Assembly (NCBI GenBank): GCA_904420175.1
Contig: CAJFUF010000007.1
Span: 1 to 64,000, forward strand
Direction of reading: 5' to 3'
From: Candidatus Schneewindia gallinarum
Lineage (GTDB): Bacteria; Bacillota; Clostridia; Oscillospirales; Ruminococcaceae
Length of the DNA stretch: 64,000 nucleotides
Shown one piece after another: positions 26,744 to 36,008 of this stretch (positions within the stretch are counted from its first letter, which is position 1; each line of letters opens with the position of its first letter). Position numbers and translations under genes: made by a program. The notes beneath the pieces were generated by a model. That model was not told the origin of the DNA and searched no databases. It saw only the letters and a program-made list of their open reading frames with translations.

Positions 26744-27331
26744 CTAACACTCCTTCAGCTTTTCCGGACGTTTCATGATGGCTGCAAGCAGAACGCAGTC
26801 CTCCCCGCCGGTGGCAATCATGCCGTGGTTGTTTCCCGACTCATAATAAATGGCGTCCCCCTCGTTGAGGATCTCTACGTTATCTCCAATAACGACTTTC
26901 AGCGACCCGCTTAAAATATAATCAAATTCCTGACCCTCATGGTGATTCAGCGGGATGGGCAGATTTTCTTCATTCGGATCATACGGGGCTGTGACAAGAA
27001 ACACCTCTGCAATTTTGTCCTTGAACAGCGGCGCCAGATGCCGGTAGATGAATCCCTTGCGCCGATCGATAGGCAGCCCCTTGCCCTTACGGGTAATGGT
27101 GTAGGAGGCAAGCTTCGGGTTATCGCCCGTAATCAGCTCAATGATGTCTACATGGAAAATAATGGCACATTTTGACAGGAAGGTGTAGGAAAAGTCCCTG
27201 TCACCCGACTCGTAGGAGGCATACTCCTCCTCACTGATGCCGAGTTCCCCTGCCATGTCTGCGTAGCTAAGACCCAATATCTCACGCAAATCCTTGATTC
27301 TTTCTGCAATTTCGGCAATTTGTGCTCCCAT
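26744..27331 (-). CDS. XRE-family regulator with C-terminal cupin domain
   Basis: This 195-residue protein has an XRE helix-turn-helix (about 9-63, including LGLSYADMAGELGISEEEYA) joined to a single cupin barrel (about 120-185, with HHEGQEFDYILSG and NNHGMIA). Such proteins act as ligand-sensing repressors or activators of the adjacent genes. The start at 27331 is chosen because GGAGG lies about eight bases ahead. It is first in the T-box-controlled unit, followed four bases later by the acyl-CoA synthetase. The ligand is not known; an acyl product or the acid itself is plausible. Confidence 0.9.
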   Translation of the reverse strand: MGAQIAEIAERIKDLREILGLSYADMAGELGISEEEYASYESGDRDFSYTFLSKCAIIFHVDIIELITGDNPKLASYTITRKGKGLPIDRRKGFIYRHLAPLFKDKIAEVFLVTAPYDPNEENLPIPLNHHEGQEFDYILSGSLKVVIGDNVEILNEGDAIYYESGNNHGMIATGGEDCVLLAAIMKRPEKLKEC

Positions 27332-27389
27332 TTTCTGTTCCTCCTTCAAAATATGGCTTTCGGCCCGGACGGGCCCATTTGTTCGGGAC

Positions 27390-27424
27390 AAAAAAATAAC
27401 TCGTCCCTGAAAACAGGGACGAGT
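27390..27424 (-). terminator. T-box terminator
   Basis: The minus strand forms ACTCGTCCCTG-TTTT-CAGGGACGAGT, an 11-bp perfect stem followed by TATTTTTTT. It sits directly after the T-box antiterminator sequence and is the off-state of the switch in front of the XRE-cupin gene. Confidence 0.93.
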
Positions 27425-27650
27425 CTACTTTACAGTATTCCCGCGGTACCACCCACGTTGCCTTTCGGCCACCTCACAGAGTTCCAACAAACCCCTGATC
27501 CTAACGCGATCTCACGGGCGCACCTACTTGTTTTACCGTTCAGCTGCCAGCTCGGAAGCGACAAGTCACGGACTGCCCTGCCGGCTTGCACCAACCGCCG
27601 GTTCTCTGTGAAAGGCCTTCACATGAATATTCTTCGTCATAGCCATTGCT
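27390..27650 (-). ncRNA. T-box riboswitch leader
   Basis: The minus strand carries the highly conserved T-box sequence TGGGTGGTACCGCGG (27441-27455) directly before an intrinsic terminator. Upstream are Stem I landmarks: CAGAGA, the distal loop GGTTGGTGCAAGCC, CCGAGCTG, CTGAAC and AAGTAGG, then CGCGTTA. A T-box binds uncharged tRNA and allows read-through. The specifier triplet is uncertain: GGT follows CTGAAC directly, GTA lies one base later, and AAC lies just before AAGTAGG. The region fills the 324-base gap between the gph and XRE-cupin genes. Confidence 0.94.
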
Positions 27651-27652
27651 TA

Positions 27653-27682
27653 TTATTATCCACGATTTTGTGTGTTTGTCAA
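27653..27682 (-). promoter_or_regulatory. Promoter of the T-box operon
   Basis: On the minus strand a perfect TTGACA (27677-27682) lies 17-18 bases from ATAATA/TAATAA (27653-27659). It overlaps the last codons of the gph gene and starts a transcript that begins with the T-box. Confidence 0.82.
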
Positions 27683-28324
27683 GATGTTTTCAAAAAATTT
27701 TTCCAGTTCGGCCGGGGTGTCAAAAATATAATCCGCCTTCTGCTGCTCCAGCACCGACCGGTCGCGGTAACCGTAGGAGACGCCCAGCACCGTCAGGCCC
27801 GCGTTCTGCGCGGTCTGCACATCCACCTCCGAGTCGCCCACGAAATACGCCTCCCCTTTCGTCACATCAAGCCGCTGCAGCATCTCGTTTACAAGAAAGG
27901 GGTCCGGTTTTCTCGGCACGCCGTCCCGCTGGCCGCTTATTAAATCGAAGGTATCCTTCCCGTACAGCGTCTGCACCACCTTGTGTGTAAAGGCGTTCGG
28001 TTTGTTGCTGACCACGCCGCAGCGGATCCCGTGCGCCTTTAAAAAAAGCACCAGTTCTTTCATCCCGCTGTATGCCTTTGTCCTTACGCAGCAGTGTTCA
28101 TCGTAGTAGGTGTTGAAGTCCCTTTTTACCCGGTCAAAGTACGACTGATCCGGAATAAGTTTGTTGATTAGGACGTCAATGCCATTGCCCACGCGCTGTG
28201 CAAATTCCTCATCCGTAAAGGTCGGAAGCCCCGCCTGTCTCAGGGCGAAGTTTCCACTGTCGGCAAGGTCGCCGATAGAGTCCACCAACGTTCCGTCCAA
28301 ATCAAAAAGCACCGCCTTTAACAT
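27656..28324 (-). CDS. HAD-family phosphatase, phosphoglycolate-phosphatase type
   Basis: The 222-residue protein has the HAD motifs: I FDLDGTLVDS (nucleophile Asp8 and Asp10), II VSNKP and IV VGDSEVD, with a helical cap between I and II. Its form matches Gph/PgmB-type phosphatases, which act on 2-phosphoglycolate or small sugar phosphates; exact substrate is inference. It is placed after the split transketolase, separated by a strong terminator. Its 3' end contains the T-box operon promoter. Confidence 0.88.
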   Translation of the reverse strand: MLKAVLFDLDGTLVDSIGDLADSGNFALRQAGLPTFTDEEFAQRVGNGIDVLINKLIPDQSYFDRVKRDFNTYYDEHCCVRTKAYSGMKELVLFLKAHGIRCGVVSNKPNAFTHKVVQTLYGKDTFDLISGQRDGVPRKPDPFLVNEMLQRLDVTKGEAYFVGDSEVDVQTAQNAGLTVLGVSYGYRDRSVLEQQKADYIFDTPAELEKFFENILTNTQNRG

Positions 28325-28349
28325 GTCTCTGCTCTCCTTTGTCAGCTTT

Positions 28350-28383
28350 AAAAAAATAAGGGCGCCGGTAACCGGCGCCCTTT
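28350..28383 (-). terminator. Intrinsic terminator after the transketolase genes
   Basis: A 13-bp GC-rich stem (AAGGGCGCCGGT with its complement) is followed by TTATTTTTTT on the minus strand. It begins about 10 bases after the stop of the transketolase C-terminal subunit gene. Confidence 0.93.
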
Positions 28384-28392
28384 ACAGTGCAA

Positions 28393-29343
28393 TTATTTCT
28401 TTAAGGAAATCGCCTGCTTTGCCTTTTCCGCAATCTTCTCCGCTGTCAGACCGAAGTACTTAAGCAGCTCCACAGCGGGACCGGACTTGCCAAAGGTGTC
28501 ATAGTTGCCAAGACGGACAACCGGCACCGGGCAGACCTCGCACACGGTCTCTGCAACCGCGCCGCCCAGGCCGCCGATAATGCTGTGCTCCTCCGCGGTA
28601 ACAATGGCGCCCGTCTCCTTCGCCGCTTTGATAACCAGCTCGGTATCCAGCGGTTTGATGGTATGGATGTTGATGACGCGCGCATTGATGCCGTCCTTCT
28701 CCAGCAGCTTCGCGGCCTCGACTGCTTCGTTGACCATCAGGCCTGTGGCGATAATGGTCACATCCGTGCCGTCCTTTAACGTGATGCCCTTGCCAAGCTC
28801 AAACTTGTAGGTGCTCTCATCATTGAAAATGGGGCAGGCAAGCCGGCCAAAACGCAGATAGACCGGGCCGTTGTAATTGATGGCAGCCTCGACCGCCGCC
28901 TTCGCCTCCACATAGTCGGCGGGGTTGATGATGGTCATGCCAGGGATGGTCCGCATCAGCGCGATATCCTCGTTGCACTGATGGGTCGCGCCGTCCTCAC
29001 CGACGGAGACGCCGGCATGGGTTGCGCCGATTTTAACATTCAGGTGGGGGTAACCGATGGTGTTACGCACCTGCTCGAACGCACGGCCTGCTGCAAACAT
29101 CGCAAAGGTGCTGGCAAAAGGAATGAAGCCCTCCGTGGAAAGGCCTGCTGCAACACCCATCAGGTTCGCCTCGGCAATGCCGCAGTCGAAGAACCGCTCG
29201 GGAAATGCGTTTTTGAAAGTAATGGTCATGGTCGCCTTTGCAAGGTCGGCGTCCAAAACCACCAGTTTATCATATTTTGCGCCAAGCTCGGCCAGCGCGT
29301 CGCCATAGGCCTGTCTTGTTGCCTTCTTTACTACTTCAGCCAT
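28393..29343 (-). CDS. Transketolase, C-terminal subunit
   Basis: The 316-residue protein is the pyrimidine-binding and C-terminal half of transketolase. It has the family's DADLAKATMT and GVSVGEDGATHQ motifs, including the conserved Glu region for cofactor activation, and the C-terminal domain ending EHSIIGGLGGAVAE. It works with the separate N-terminal subunit encoded two bases upstream. In anaerobes without oxidative pentose phosphate steps, this enzyme makes ribose 5-phosphate and erythrose 4-phosphate for nucleotides and aromatic amino acids. Confidence 0.93.
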   Translation of the reverse strand: MAEVVKKATRQAYGDALAELGAKYDKLVVLDADLAKATMTITFKNAFPERFFDCGIAEANLMGVAAGLSTEGFIPFASTFAMFAAGRAFEQVRNTIGYPHLNVKIGATHAGVSVGEDGATHQCNEDIALMRTIPGMTIINPADYVEAKAAVEAAINYNGPVYLRFGRLACPIFNDESTYKFELGKGITLKDGTDVTIIATGLMVNEAVEAAKLLEKDGINARVINIHTIKPLDTELVIKAAKETGAIVTAEEHSIIGGLGGAVAETVCEVCPVPVVRLGNYDTFGKSGPAVELLKYFGLTAEKIAEKAKQAISLKK

Positions 29344-29345
29344 GG

Positions 29346-30197
29346 TTATTTCGCCTCCTTGTTAATGCTTTCCTCAATCGCGTCAAGATCGCTCATGGCC
29401 TGGGCGAACTGCTCGTCGTTGGGAGCAGCGCCATGCCAGGAGGCCTGATCCTCCATAAAGGAAACGCCCTTGCCCTTGATGGTCTTCTGAATGATGACCG
29501 TGGGCTTGCCCTTTGTTGCCCGCGCCTCATTAAAGGCCTTCTCAATCTCATCAAAGTTGTGCCCATCGATGGAAATGACATGCCAGCCAAACGCCGCAAA
29601 TTTATCGGTGATAGGCTCAGGATCGTTGACCTCGGTCACACGGCCGTCAATCTGCAGGCCGTTGTTGTCCACAACTGCGCACAGGTTGTCAAGCTTCTTG
29701 GCAGCCGCAAACATCGCAGCCTCCCAGACCTGGCCCTCCTGGATTTCGCCGTCGCCCAGCACGGTGTAAATACGGTGATCCGCGCCCTTCAGCTTCGCGC
29801 CGAGTGCCATGCCGCAAGCGGTGGAGATGCCCTGGCCGAGAGAACCGGAGCTCATATCCACGCCGGGGGTTCCCTTCATGTCGGGGTGGCCCTGAAGCAT
29901 GGCGCCCACCTTACGCAGCTTTAACAGCTCCTCACGGGGGAAGTAGCCCCGCAGGGAAAGAACGGAGTACAGCGCCGGGCAGGTGTGGCCCTTGGACAGC
30001 ACCAGACGGTCGCGATCCTCCTTCTTCGGCTCCTTCGGGTCGATATTCATCTCTTTAAAATAGAGATAGGTAAGGGTATCCGCAACGGACAAAGAGCCGC
30101 CCGGATGACCAGACTTTGCGCTGTGAACTGCTTCCACGACGCCGCGACGGACTTCGTTGGCTTTCAGTTTCAGCTCTTTTCTCGTATCAAAATCCAT
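29346..30197 (-). CDS. Transketolase, N-terminal subunit
   Basis: The 283-residue protein carries the thiamine-diphosphate binding half of transketolase. Motifs visible are SAKSGHPGGSLS, LVLSKGHTCPALY, and the TPP/metal motif GDGEIQEGQVWEAAMFA with NNGLQIDG. Together with the next gene it equals one full-length transketolase; the split form is common in Clostridia and archaea. The SD GGAGGAG precedes the ATG. It lies 41 bases after a HAD-IIB phosphatase. Confidence 0.94.
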   Translation of the reverse strand: MDFDTRKELKLKANEVRRGVVEAVHSAKSGHPGGSLSVADTLTYLYFKEMNIDPKEPKKEDRDRLVLSKGHTCPALYSVLSLRGYFPREELLKLRKVGAMLQGHPDMKGTPGVDMSSGSLGQGISTACGMALGAKLKGADHRIYTVLGDGEIQEGQVWEAAMFAAAKKLDNLCAVVDNNGLQIDGRVTEVNDPEPITDKFAAFGWHVISIDGHNFDEIEKAFNEARATKGKPTVIIQKTIKGKGVSFMEDQASWHGAAPNDEQFAQAMSDLDAIEESINKEAK

Positions 30198-30238
30198 AGT
30201 AACTCCTCCTGCTTTTCTATCACTAAAGGCGGTGCCTT

Positions 30239-31060
30239 TTAGTTACAAAATGTATGCAGCACATGCTTAATCAAGGTGGCAATGCCGCACTCCTCCGGCG
30301 GCGGAATCAGAAGATCGGCCAGCGCCCTGACATCCTCCGGGGCATTGACGGGCACGGCGCGAAAATCTGCATGCTGGAACAGCTCAATATCGTTATAGTA
30401 GTCGCCGGCGGCAACCACCAGCTTCGCCCTGTCACCCAGCATACCGCGCAATTTCTCCAGTGCGGCGCCTTTATTGACGCCGGCGGCAATCACCTCAATA
30501 AAGCAATCGTTCGTCGGTACAAAGTATACATCATTTCCCGCGATTTGTCCAATGTATTTTAGGACTTCCGGCTGCAGTTCCGGCCCGGTCGCAAACAGGA
30601 GCTTACACCACTCCCCTTCAACCCGGCTGGGATCCGTCTCATGGATGTATCGCATCCCCTCCAGATCCTGCCTTGCCTGCAAATAACTGTTAAACCGGAA
30701 GCTGTAAAGCTTTTCAGCCAGGTGCAGCTCAATCCCCACCATGGGAAAGCGCTCCCTGACGGCAAGCAGGATGGCTCCGACTGATTTCGGAAGCGGGCTG
30801 CACCACAGGACCTGTCCCTTCTGATAGTCATACAGCACGGCCCCGTTAAATGTAATGGACGGCGCAGTAAACGGCACATGCTTTGTATAAAACCGAACTG
30901 AATCCACCGCCCTTCCCGTTGCCACGGCAAAATTGCCGCCAAGCGAGGTAAACCGGCGGATCCCCTCACAACTCCCCTCCGGGACCGGGTGCGGCGCGTG
31001 AATCAGCGTTCCGTCCATATCAGATAAAATCAAAATCTCGTCCGGTCGGTAAACAGGCAT
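30239..31060 (-). CDS. HAD-IIB (Cof-type) phosphatase
   Basis: The protein of 273 residues has HAD motif I LSDMDGTLIH, motif II VATGRA, a C2-type cap, and the C-terminal motif VVAAGDYYNDIELFQ. Cof-type enzymes dephosphorylate sugar phosphates, flavin or PLP intermediates; substrate is not decided here. The start at 31060 is chosen because GGAGG lies eight bases ahead and a longer reading frame would only run back into the preceding gene. It lies four bases after the rluA-type gene. A small inverted repeat overlaps its stop but lacks a U-run. Confidence 0.87.
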   Translation of the reverse strand: MPVYRPDEILILSDMDGTLIHAPHPVPEGSCEGIRRFTSLGGNFAVATGRAVDSVRFYTKHVPFTAPSITFNGAVLYDYQKGQVLWCSPLPKSVGAILLAVRERFPMVGIELHLAEKLYSFRFNSYLQARQDLEGMRYIHETDPSRVEGEWCKLLFATGPELQPEVLKYIGQIAGNDVYFVPTNDCFIEVIAAGVNKGAALEKLRGMLGDRAKLVVAAGDYYNDIELFQHADFRAVPVNAPEDVRALADLLIPPPEECGIATLIKHVLHTFCN

Positions 31061-31064
31061 TGGT

Positions 31065-31988
31065 TCATCCTCCCTTTTTTCGAAGCTTTGAAAGAAATGC
31101 TGTAAAATACTCTGGAAGCGGGCTCTCAAACCGGAGCCGCTGACCTGTGCGAGGGTGTGTAAAGCCAAGCACCGCGGCATGCAGGCACTGGCCGTTCAAT
31201 TCCCTGATAACTTTTTTGGGGCCGTAAACTGCGTCTCCTGCCACCGGATGGCCGATATATGCCATGTGTACCCTGATTTGATGGGTGCGTCCCGTCAACA
31301 ATTTGAGACGCAACAAGCTGAACCCCTCAAACTGCTCCTCAACATGAAAGGTGGTGACAGCCTCCTTCGGCATGTTGGTGTTGGGCGACATCTTCTTGCG
31401 GTCCGTTTTGTGGCGGCCGATGGGCACGTCCACCCTGCCGTCCGGCGTACTGAAGCCGCCGTATACCACGCTGTAATAAAAGCGGTCCACTGTATGCGCC
31501 TTGATTTGCTCTGCCAAAGACTGATGCGCCACGTCGTTCTTCGCCACCACCAAAAGGCCGCTGGTGTCCTTATCAATGCGGTGGACAATGCCCGGCCGCA
31601 CCACTCCGCCAATTCCGGACAGGCTGTTTTTCGTGTGGAACAGCAGTGCGTTAACCATCGTCCCGCTATCGTTTCCGGGCGCCGGATGCACCACCATGCC
31701 CTTGGGTTTATCCACCACAAGCAGGTCGTCATCCTCATAGACAATGGGCAGCGGAATATCCTCCGGCAGAATATCCGGTTCCACCGGCGGAGGGATGGAA
31801 GCGCACACGGTGTCCCCCGGCCGCAGCCGGTAGTTTTTTGCAGCAGGCGCCCCCTGTACCAAGACATGGCCATTTTCAATTAAATTCTGGATCCTAGAGC
31901 GTGTAAAGTCATTTAGCTTTCCAGATAAAAAGACATCTAAACGCTGCCCTGCATCCTCATTGGAAATTTGAAACAGGCGCTCATCCAT
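31065..31988 (-). CDS. RluA/RluD-family pseudouridine synthase
   Basis: The 307-residue enzyme converts specific uridines in rRNA or tRNA to pseudouridine. An N-terminal S4-like RNA-binding domain (about 10-70) is followed by the RluA catalytic domain with its aspartate in GIVHRIDKDTSG and the LLTGRTHQIRVH motif. It is directly downstream of lspA and overlaps it by eight bases, the classic lspA-ylyB (rluD) order of Firmicutes. The ATG at 31988 has GAGGAG seven bases ahead. A second paralogue lies at 53277-54236. Confidence 0.94.
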   Translation of the reverse strand: MDERLFQISNEDAGQRLDVFLSGKLNDFTRSRIQNLIENGHVLVQGAPAAKNYRLRPGDTVCASIPPPVEPDILPEDIPLPIVYEDDDLLVVDKPKGMVVHPAPGNDSGTMVNALLFHTKNSLSGIGGVVRPGIVHRIDKDTSGLLVVAKNDVAHQSLAEQIKAHTVDRFYYSVVYGGFSTPDGRVDVPIGRHKTDRKKMSPNTNMPKEAVTTFHVEEQFEGFSLLRLKLLTGRTHQIRVHMAYIGHPVAGDAVYGPKKVIRELNGQCLHAAVLGFTHPRTGQRLRFESPLPEYFTAFLSKLRKKGG

Positions 31989-32457
31989 GGGCAGGCTCCT
32001 CTTTCCCGGGCCGGTAAAAGAACAGCACGTAAATTGCAAGGGCGATGACGCCGGAAACCACCAGAATATCGGCAAAATTAAAGATGGGAAAATTGATAGG
32101 CGTGAAATAGATATAATCCACCACATACCCGCGGAAGATACGATCAATTAAATTGCCGACACCGCCCGGCAGAATTAGAAACAGCGACAATTTGGCCCAG
32201 AAGTGCTCGAATTTCATATACCGGTACAGAAACGGCAGGGCGATTAGCAGCAGTGCTGTCAGAACCGTTAAAACCTCAGTGTGGCCGCTGAACAGACTGA
32301 AGGCGCTGCCCGTATTCTCCGAGTATTTCAAAACAAGCACATCACCAAAGATTGGGATGATGCTGCCATCGCTGATGAGTGGTACCACCAGCAGTTTTAG
32401 GATCTGGTCCACAGCCACCAGGCCGACCATCCCCAGCACGGAAAGTAATATCGTCAC
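31981..32457 (-). CDS. lspA: Lipoprotein signal peptidase (signal peptidase II)
   Basis: LspA cleaves the signal peptide of lipoproteins after lipid attachment. This 158-residue protein has four membrane segments and the two catalytic aspartates in GGVGNLIDR and FNFADI, with the conserved asparagine and NTGSAFS motif. It sits between ileS and rluA; the last eight bases overlap rluA. A hairpin in the 71-base gap behind ileS may attenuate transcription into it. Confidence 0.96.
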   Translation of the reverse strand: MTILLSVLGMVGLVAVDQILKLLVVPLISDGSIIPIFGDVLVLKYSENTGSAFSLFSGHTEVLTVLTALLLIALPFLYRYMKFEHFWAKLSLFLILPGGVGNLIDRIFRGYVVDYIYFTPINFPIFNFADILVVSGVIALAIYVLFFYRPGKEEPAHG

Positions 32458-32479
32458 AAAAAATCTCCTACTTTACAAA

Positions 32480-32510
32480 TTGCGGCAAGACGAAAGCCAT
32501 CCTGCCGCAA
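32480..32510 (-). terminator. Hairpin between ileS and lspA, possible attenuator
   Basis: The minus strand forms TTGCGGCA paired with TGCCGCAA around 15 bases, followed by only TTTGT. The U-tract is short, so this may be a weak or read-through terminator rather than an operon end. Confidence 0.5.
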
Positions 32511-32528
32511 CCGGTTTTATTTTTGTTT

Positions 32529-35312
32529 TTACTCTGAAAGAATCCGGGCACAACGTGCGCACAGGGTGGGATGCTGTGCATCCTGTCCCACCGTATCGCT
32601 GTATACCCAGCAGCGCTCACATTTATGGCCGCCGGCCTTTTTCGCGTCAATGGACAGACCGGCCACCTCACCGGTAAACGCACCGGTCCCCTGCTTGCAG
32701 AGGGTGGTCTTTGAGACAATGAAGAGATCGTCCAAATCCTTCACTGTATTTAAGAAATCATACAGCTCCCCATCACAGTAGAGGACAAGCTCCGCCTCCA
32801 GCGAGGCCCCGATCACCTTGTCGGTACGGGCAATCTCCAGCGCCTTCTTTACATCAGAGCGCACGGCAAGCAGCTTCTCCCAATAGGCCGCATGTTCCTT
32901 CCCTGCAGGAATGGCGAACGCCTCCGGCATATCGGAGAACAGCACAGACTGTGCGCTTTCCCCCTTGCTGTGCGGCATGGCGCGCCAAATCTCCTCACTG
33001 GTAAAGGCCAGCAGGGGCGCCATCAGCCTTGTCAGCGCATTCAGGATGAGATATAGGCCGGTCTGCGCCTTTCTGCGCAGAGGGGAATCCGCTTTTTCTA
33101 CATACAGCCGATCCTTCAGCACATCGAGGTAGAAATTGGACAAATCCACAATGCAGTAATTGTGAATTTCATGATAGGCCACATGGAATTCAAAGCTGTC
33201 GTAGCCTTCCTTGCATTTGGCAATAACCTCATTCAAGCGGTTCAGCGCCCAAAGGTCGAGATCCGTCAGCTGATCAATGGGTACCAAGTCCGTATCCGGA
33301 TTGAAGTCCCCCAAATTGCTGAGCATAAACCGGGCGGTGTTGCGAATTTTCCTGTAAATATCGGACAGCTGCTTCAGCATCTCCTTGGAGATACGCACAT
33401 CGGAATGATAGTCGCTGGAAGCGACCCACAGCCGTAGAATGTCTGCGCCGTACTGTTTGATAATCTCCTCCGGCAAAATGACGTTGCCGATGGACTTGGA
33501 CATTTTCTTCCCTTCGCCATCCACTGTCCAGCCGTGGGTACAGGTGGCTTTATAGGGCGCCTTTCCTCCCGTGGCCACTGCCGTCAGCAGAGAGGACTGG
33601 AACCAGCCGCGGTACTGGTCGCCGCCTTCAAGATACAGGTCGGCCGGGAAGTGCAGATCCGGGCGCTGGGCCAATACGGCGGCGTGGCTGCTACCGGAGT
33701 CGAACCAGACGTCCATAATATCCTTTTCTTTTGTGAAGTGAGTGCCGCCGCAGTGCGGGCACTGAAAGCCCTTGGGCAGGATGTCCTCCGCCTCGGTATC
33801 AAACCATGCGTCGGATCCACGGGCACGGAACAACTCGGACACGGCGTGAATCGTCTCATCGTTGATGATGTACTTGCCGCAGTCGTCGCAGTAAAAAATC
33901 GGAATCGGCACACCCCAGGAACGCTGGCGGGAAATGCACCAGTCGGCACGGCCCAGAACCATCTCCGTCATGCGGTCTTTGCCCCATGCAGGAATCCACT
34001 GGACCTTCTCCACCTCTTCCAGAACCTTGTCCTTAAAGTCCGCAACGGAGCAGAACCACTGCTCTGTTGCACGGAACAGCACCGGCTTCTTACAGCGCCA
34101 GCAGTGGGGGTACTGGTGGACAATTTTGCTGGTGGCAAACATGGCACCGATGGAGACAAGATGCTCGGCAATCTTCTTGTTAGCCTCGTCCGTGGTAAGG
34201 CCGGCAAACATGCCCGCTTCCTCCGTCATTCTTCCATAGTCGTCCACCGGAACCACTACAGGAATCTCCGGGTAGTTCTGGCAGATAACAAAGTCGTCCA
34301 CACCGTGGCCGGGCGCTGTATGTACACAGCCGGTGCCGCTTTCCAGCGTGACGTGATCGCCGATAATAATCAGGCTGTCCCTGTCCATAAAGGGGTGGCG
34401 CGCCTTCATGTACTCCGCCTCGGAGCCGTAGAATGTTTTAAGAATTTCATACGACTCAATCCCGGCCGCTTCCATGGAAGGCTTAATTAAGTCGGTCGCA
34501 AGGATGTAGTACTCCCCTGCTGCGGCCACCAGGCTGTATTCAATGTTCGGGCCGAGGCAAATGGCCAGGTTGGCAGGCAGCGTCCAGGTGGTGGTGGTCC
34601 AGATGACAAAATAGACCTTCTCCTTGTCAATCGAAAGGTCGTCAAACAGCCCCTTGTCGTCCTTCAGCTGGAACTTGACATAGACGGAATCGCACGGGTC
34701 GTTGGCATACTCGATTTCCGCCTCCGCAAGTGCGGTGACGCAGTCGGGGCACCAGTAGACAGGCTTCAGACCCTTGTAGATGTAGCCTTTTTTGGCCATC
34801 TCCCCAAAGACCTTCACCTGCTCCGCCTCAAACTCCGGTTTCAGGGTAAGATAGGGATGCTCAAAATCGCCCAGTACACCAAGCCGTTTGAACTGCTCGC
34901 GCTGGCCGTCCACATAAGAAAGCGCAAACTCCTTGCAATGGCGGCGCAGCTCGATTTTGTCGTCCAGATTTTTAGCGCCCAGCTTCTTCATGGCCTTCAG
35001 CTCAATGGGCAGGCCATGGGTGTCCCAGCCGGGTACATAGGGGGACTTGAAGCCGGACATGTTTTTATAGCGGACAATAAAGTCCTTGAGGATTTTGTTC
35101 ATGGCAGTGCCGAGGTGGATGTCACCATTGGCATAGGGCGGCCCGTCGTGCAGCACATACAGGGGCTTCCCCTCATTCTTTTCCATGACTTTTTCGTACA
35201 GCTTCTCCTCTTCCCATTCGCGAAGCATCTCCGGCTCCCGCTTGGGTAAATTTGCCCGCATGGGGAAGTCAGTGGATGGCAGATTCAACGTCTGGTTGTA
35301 ATCCTGTGGCAT
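32529..35312 (-). CDS. ileS: Isoleucyl-tRNA synthetase
   Basis: IleS charges tRNA-Ile. The class I signatures are intact: the HIGH motif as GDIHLGT in [13 protein letters not shown] and KMSKS in KKMSKSIGN, with the CP1 editing domain between them. A C-terminal zinc finger has the pairs CERCW and CARC. The 927-residue length is that of the eubacterial short form. The ATG at 35318 is only three bases from the SD; the ATG at 35312, nine bases away, is preferred. Unusually for Firmicutes, no T-box lies before ileS; it follows divIVA by 47 bases in the cluster. Confidence 0.98.
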   Translation of the reverse strand: MPQDYNQTLNLPSTDFPMRANLPKREPEMLREWEEEKLYEKVMEKNEGKPLYVLHDGPPYANGDIHLGTAMNKILKDFIVRYKNMSGFKSPYVPGWDTHGLPIELKAMKKLGAKNLDDKIELRRHCKEFALSYVDGQREQFKRLGVLGDFEHPYLTLKPEFEAEQVKVFGEMAKKGYIYKGLKPVYWCPDCVTALAEAEIEYANDPCDSVYVKFQLKDDKGLFDDLSIDKEKVYFVIWTTTTWTLPANLAICLGPNIEYSLVAAAGEYYILATDLIKPSMEAAGIESYEILKTFYGSEAEYMKARHPFMDRDSLIIIGDHVTLESGTGCVHTAPGHGVDDFVICQNYPEIPVVVPVDDYGRMTEEAGMFAGLTTDEANKKIAEHLVSIGAMFATSKIVHQYPHCWRCKKPVLFRATEQWFCSVADFKDKVLEEVEKVQWIPAWGKDRMTEMVLGRADWCISRQRSWGVPIPIFYCDDCGKYIINDETIHAVSELFRARGSDAWFDTEAEDILPKGFQCPHCGGTHFTKEKDIMDVWFDSGSSHAAVLAQRPDLHFPADLYLEGGDQYRGWFQSSLLTAVATGGKAPYKATCTHGWTVDGEGKKMSKSIGNVILPEEIIKQYGADILRLWVASSDYHSDVRISKEMLKQLSDIYRKIRNTARFMLSNLGDFNPDTDLVPIDQLTDLDLWALNRLNEVIAKCKEGYDSFEFHVAYHEIHNYCIVDLSNFYLDVLKDRLYVEKADSPLRRKAQTGLYLILNALTRLMAPLLAFTSEEIWRAMPHSKGESAQSVLFSDMPEAFAIPAGKEHAAYWEKLLAVRSDVKKALEIARTDKVIGASLEAELVLYCDGELYDFLNTVKDLDDLFIVSKTTLCKQGTGAFTGEVAGLSIDAKKAGGHKCERCWVYSDTVGQDAQHPTLCARCARILSE

Positions 35313-35359
35313 CAACATTTACTCCTTACTTCAATAAAATTCCTTTATTAGGCAAGTTT

Positions 35360-35995
35360 TCAGTCCTCTTCATGGAAGATAAATCCCGCACTGAAACCGG
35401 GGTTATCGGGTACCGGCGGCATGGTAAAAGACGGCTGTGCGGGTTCGGCAGCCGGTTCCTCCTGCTGCGGGGCAGGCGCAGCCTTCTCCTGCTGCGGCTC
35501 TTCCTGCGGGGCAGGCTTTACCTCCGCCGCAGGGGCGGAAGGCTCGGAATCATCATACGGGATTTTGCTGATAAGCTCCAAATGCTCCTTATACAGTGCA
35601 AGGATTCTGGCCTTGAAGTCGCCGACTTCCTTTTTGACCCGGGCCAACTCCTCCTGGTTTGCGCTGATTTGGCGGGTGGCCTCGCCAACGATGCCGTTCG
35701 CCCGCTCGCGTGCGTCATTAATCAGCATCTCAGCCGTTTCCTCCGCCTCTTTTTTGGTCTGCTCGGCCATGCGCTGCGCCCCGACCAGCACCTGCTTGAT
35801 ATTTTCCTCATCCCGCTTGTATTCCTCAATTTTCTCTGCAAGGATGACAATCTTTTTCTGCATATCGGCCTTTTCATTTTCAAGGGCTGTGACCAGTTCC
35901 ACAACCTGTGAGACAAACTCCTCCACGCCCTCTTTCCGGTAACCGCCTCTGGTCGTCTCCAGACTCAGGTTCTTGATGTCGTTCAAACTCAGCAT
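35360..35995 (-). CDS. divIVA: DivIVA-domain protein
   Basis: DivIVA binds negatively curved membrane at septa and poles and organises division and sporulation proteins. The 211-residue protein starts with the lipid-binding DivIVA domain (about 1-35: MLSLNDIKNLSLETTRGGYRKEGVEEF), then a long coiled coil (about 35-140) and a Pro/Ala/Glu-rich tail ending in a short tail motif. The start at 35995 is chosen from AAAGGAG about eight bases ahead and the domain boundary. It is placed between ylmH and ileS, as in many Firmicutes. Confidence 0.93.
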   Translation of the reverse strand: MLSLNDIKNLSLETTRGGYRKEGVEEFVSQVVELVTALENEKADMQKKIVILAEKIEEYKRDEENIKQVLVGAQRMAEQTKKEAEETAEMLINDARERANGIVGEATRQISANQEELARVKKEVGDFKARILALYKEHLELISKIPYDDSEPSAPAAEVKPAPQEEPQQEKAAPAPQQEEPAAEPAQPSFTMPPVPDNPGFSAGFIFHEED

Positions 35996-36008
35996 CCGTA
36001 ACACTCCT

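Noticed and set aside
30198-30239. Inverted repeat at the stop of the HAD-IIB gene before the transketolase genes
   Set aside because: The stem has a bulge and no U-run follows, so I did not call a terminator.
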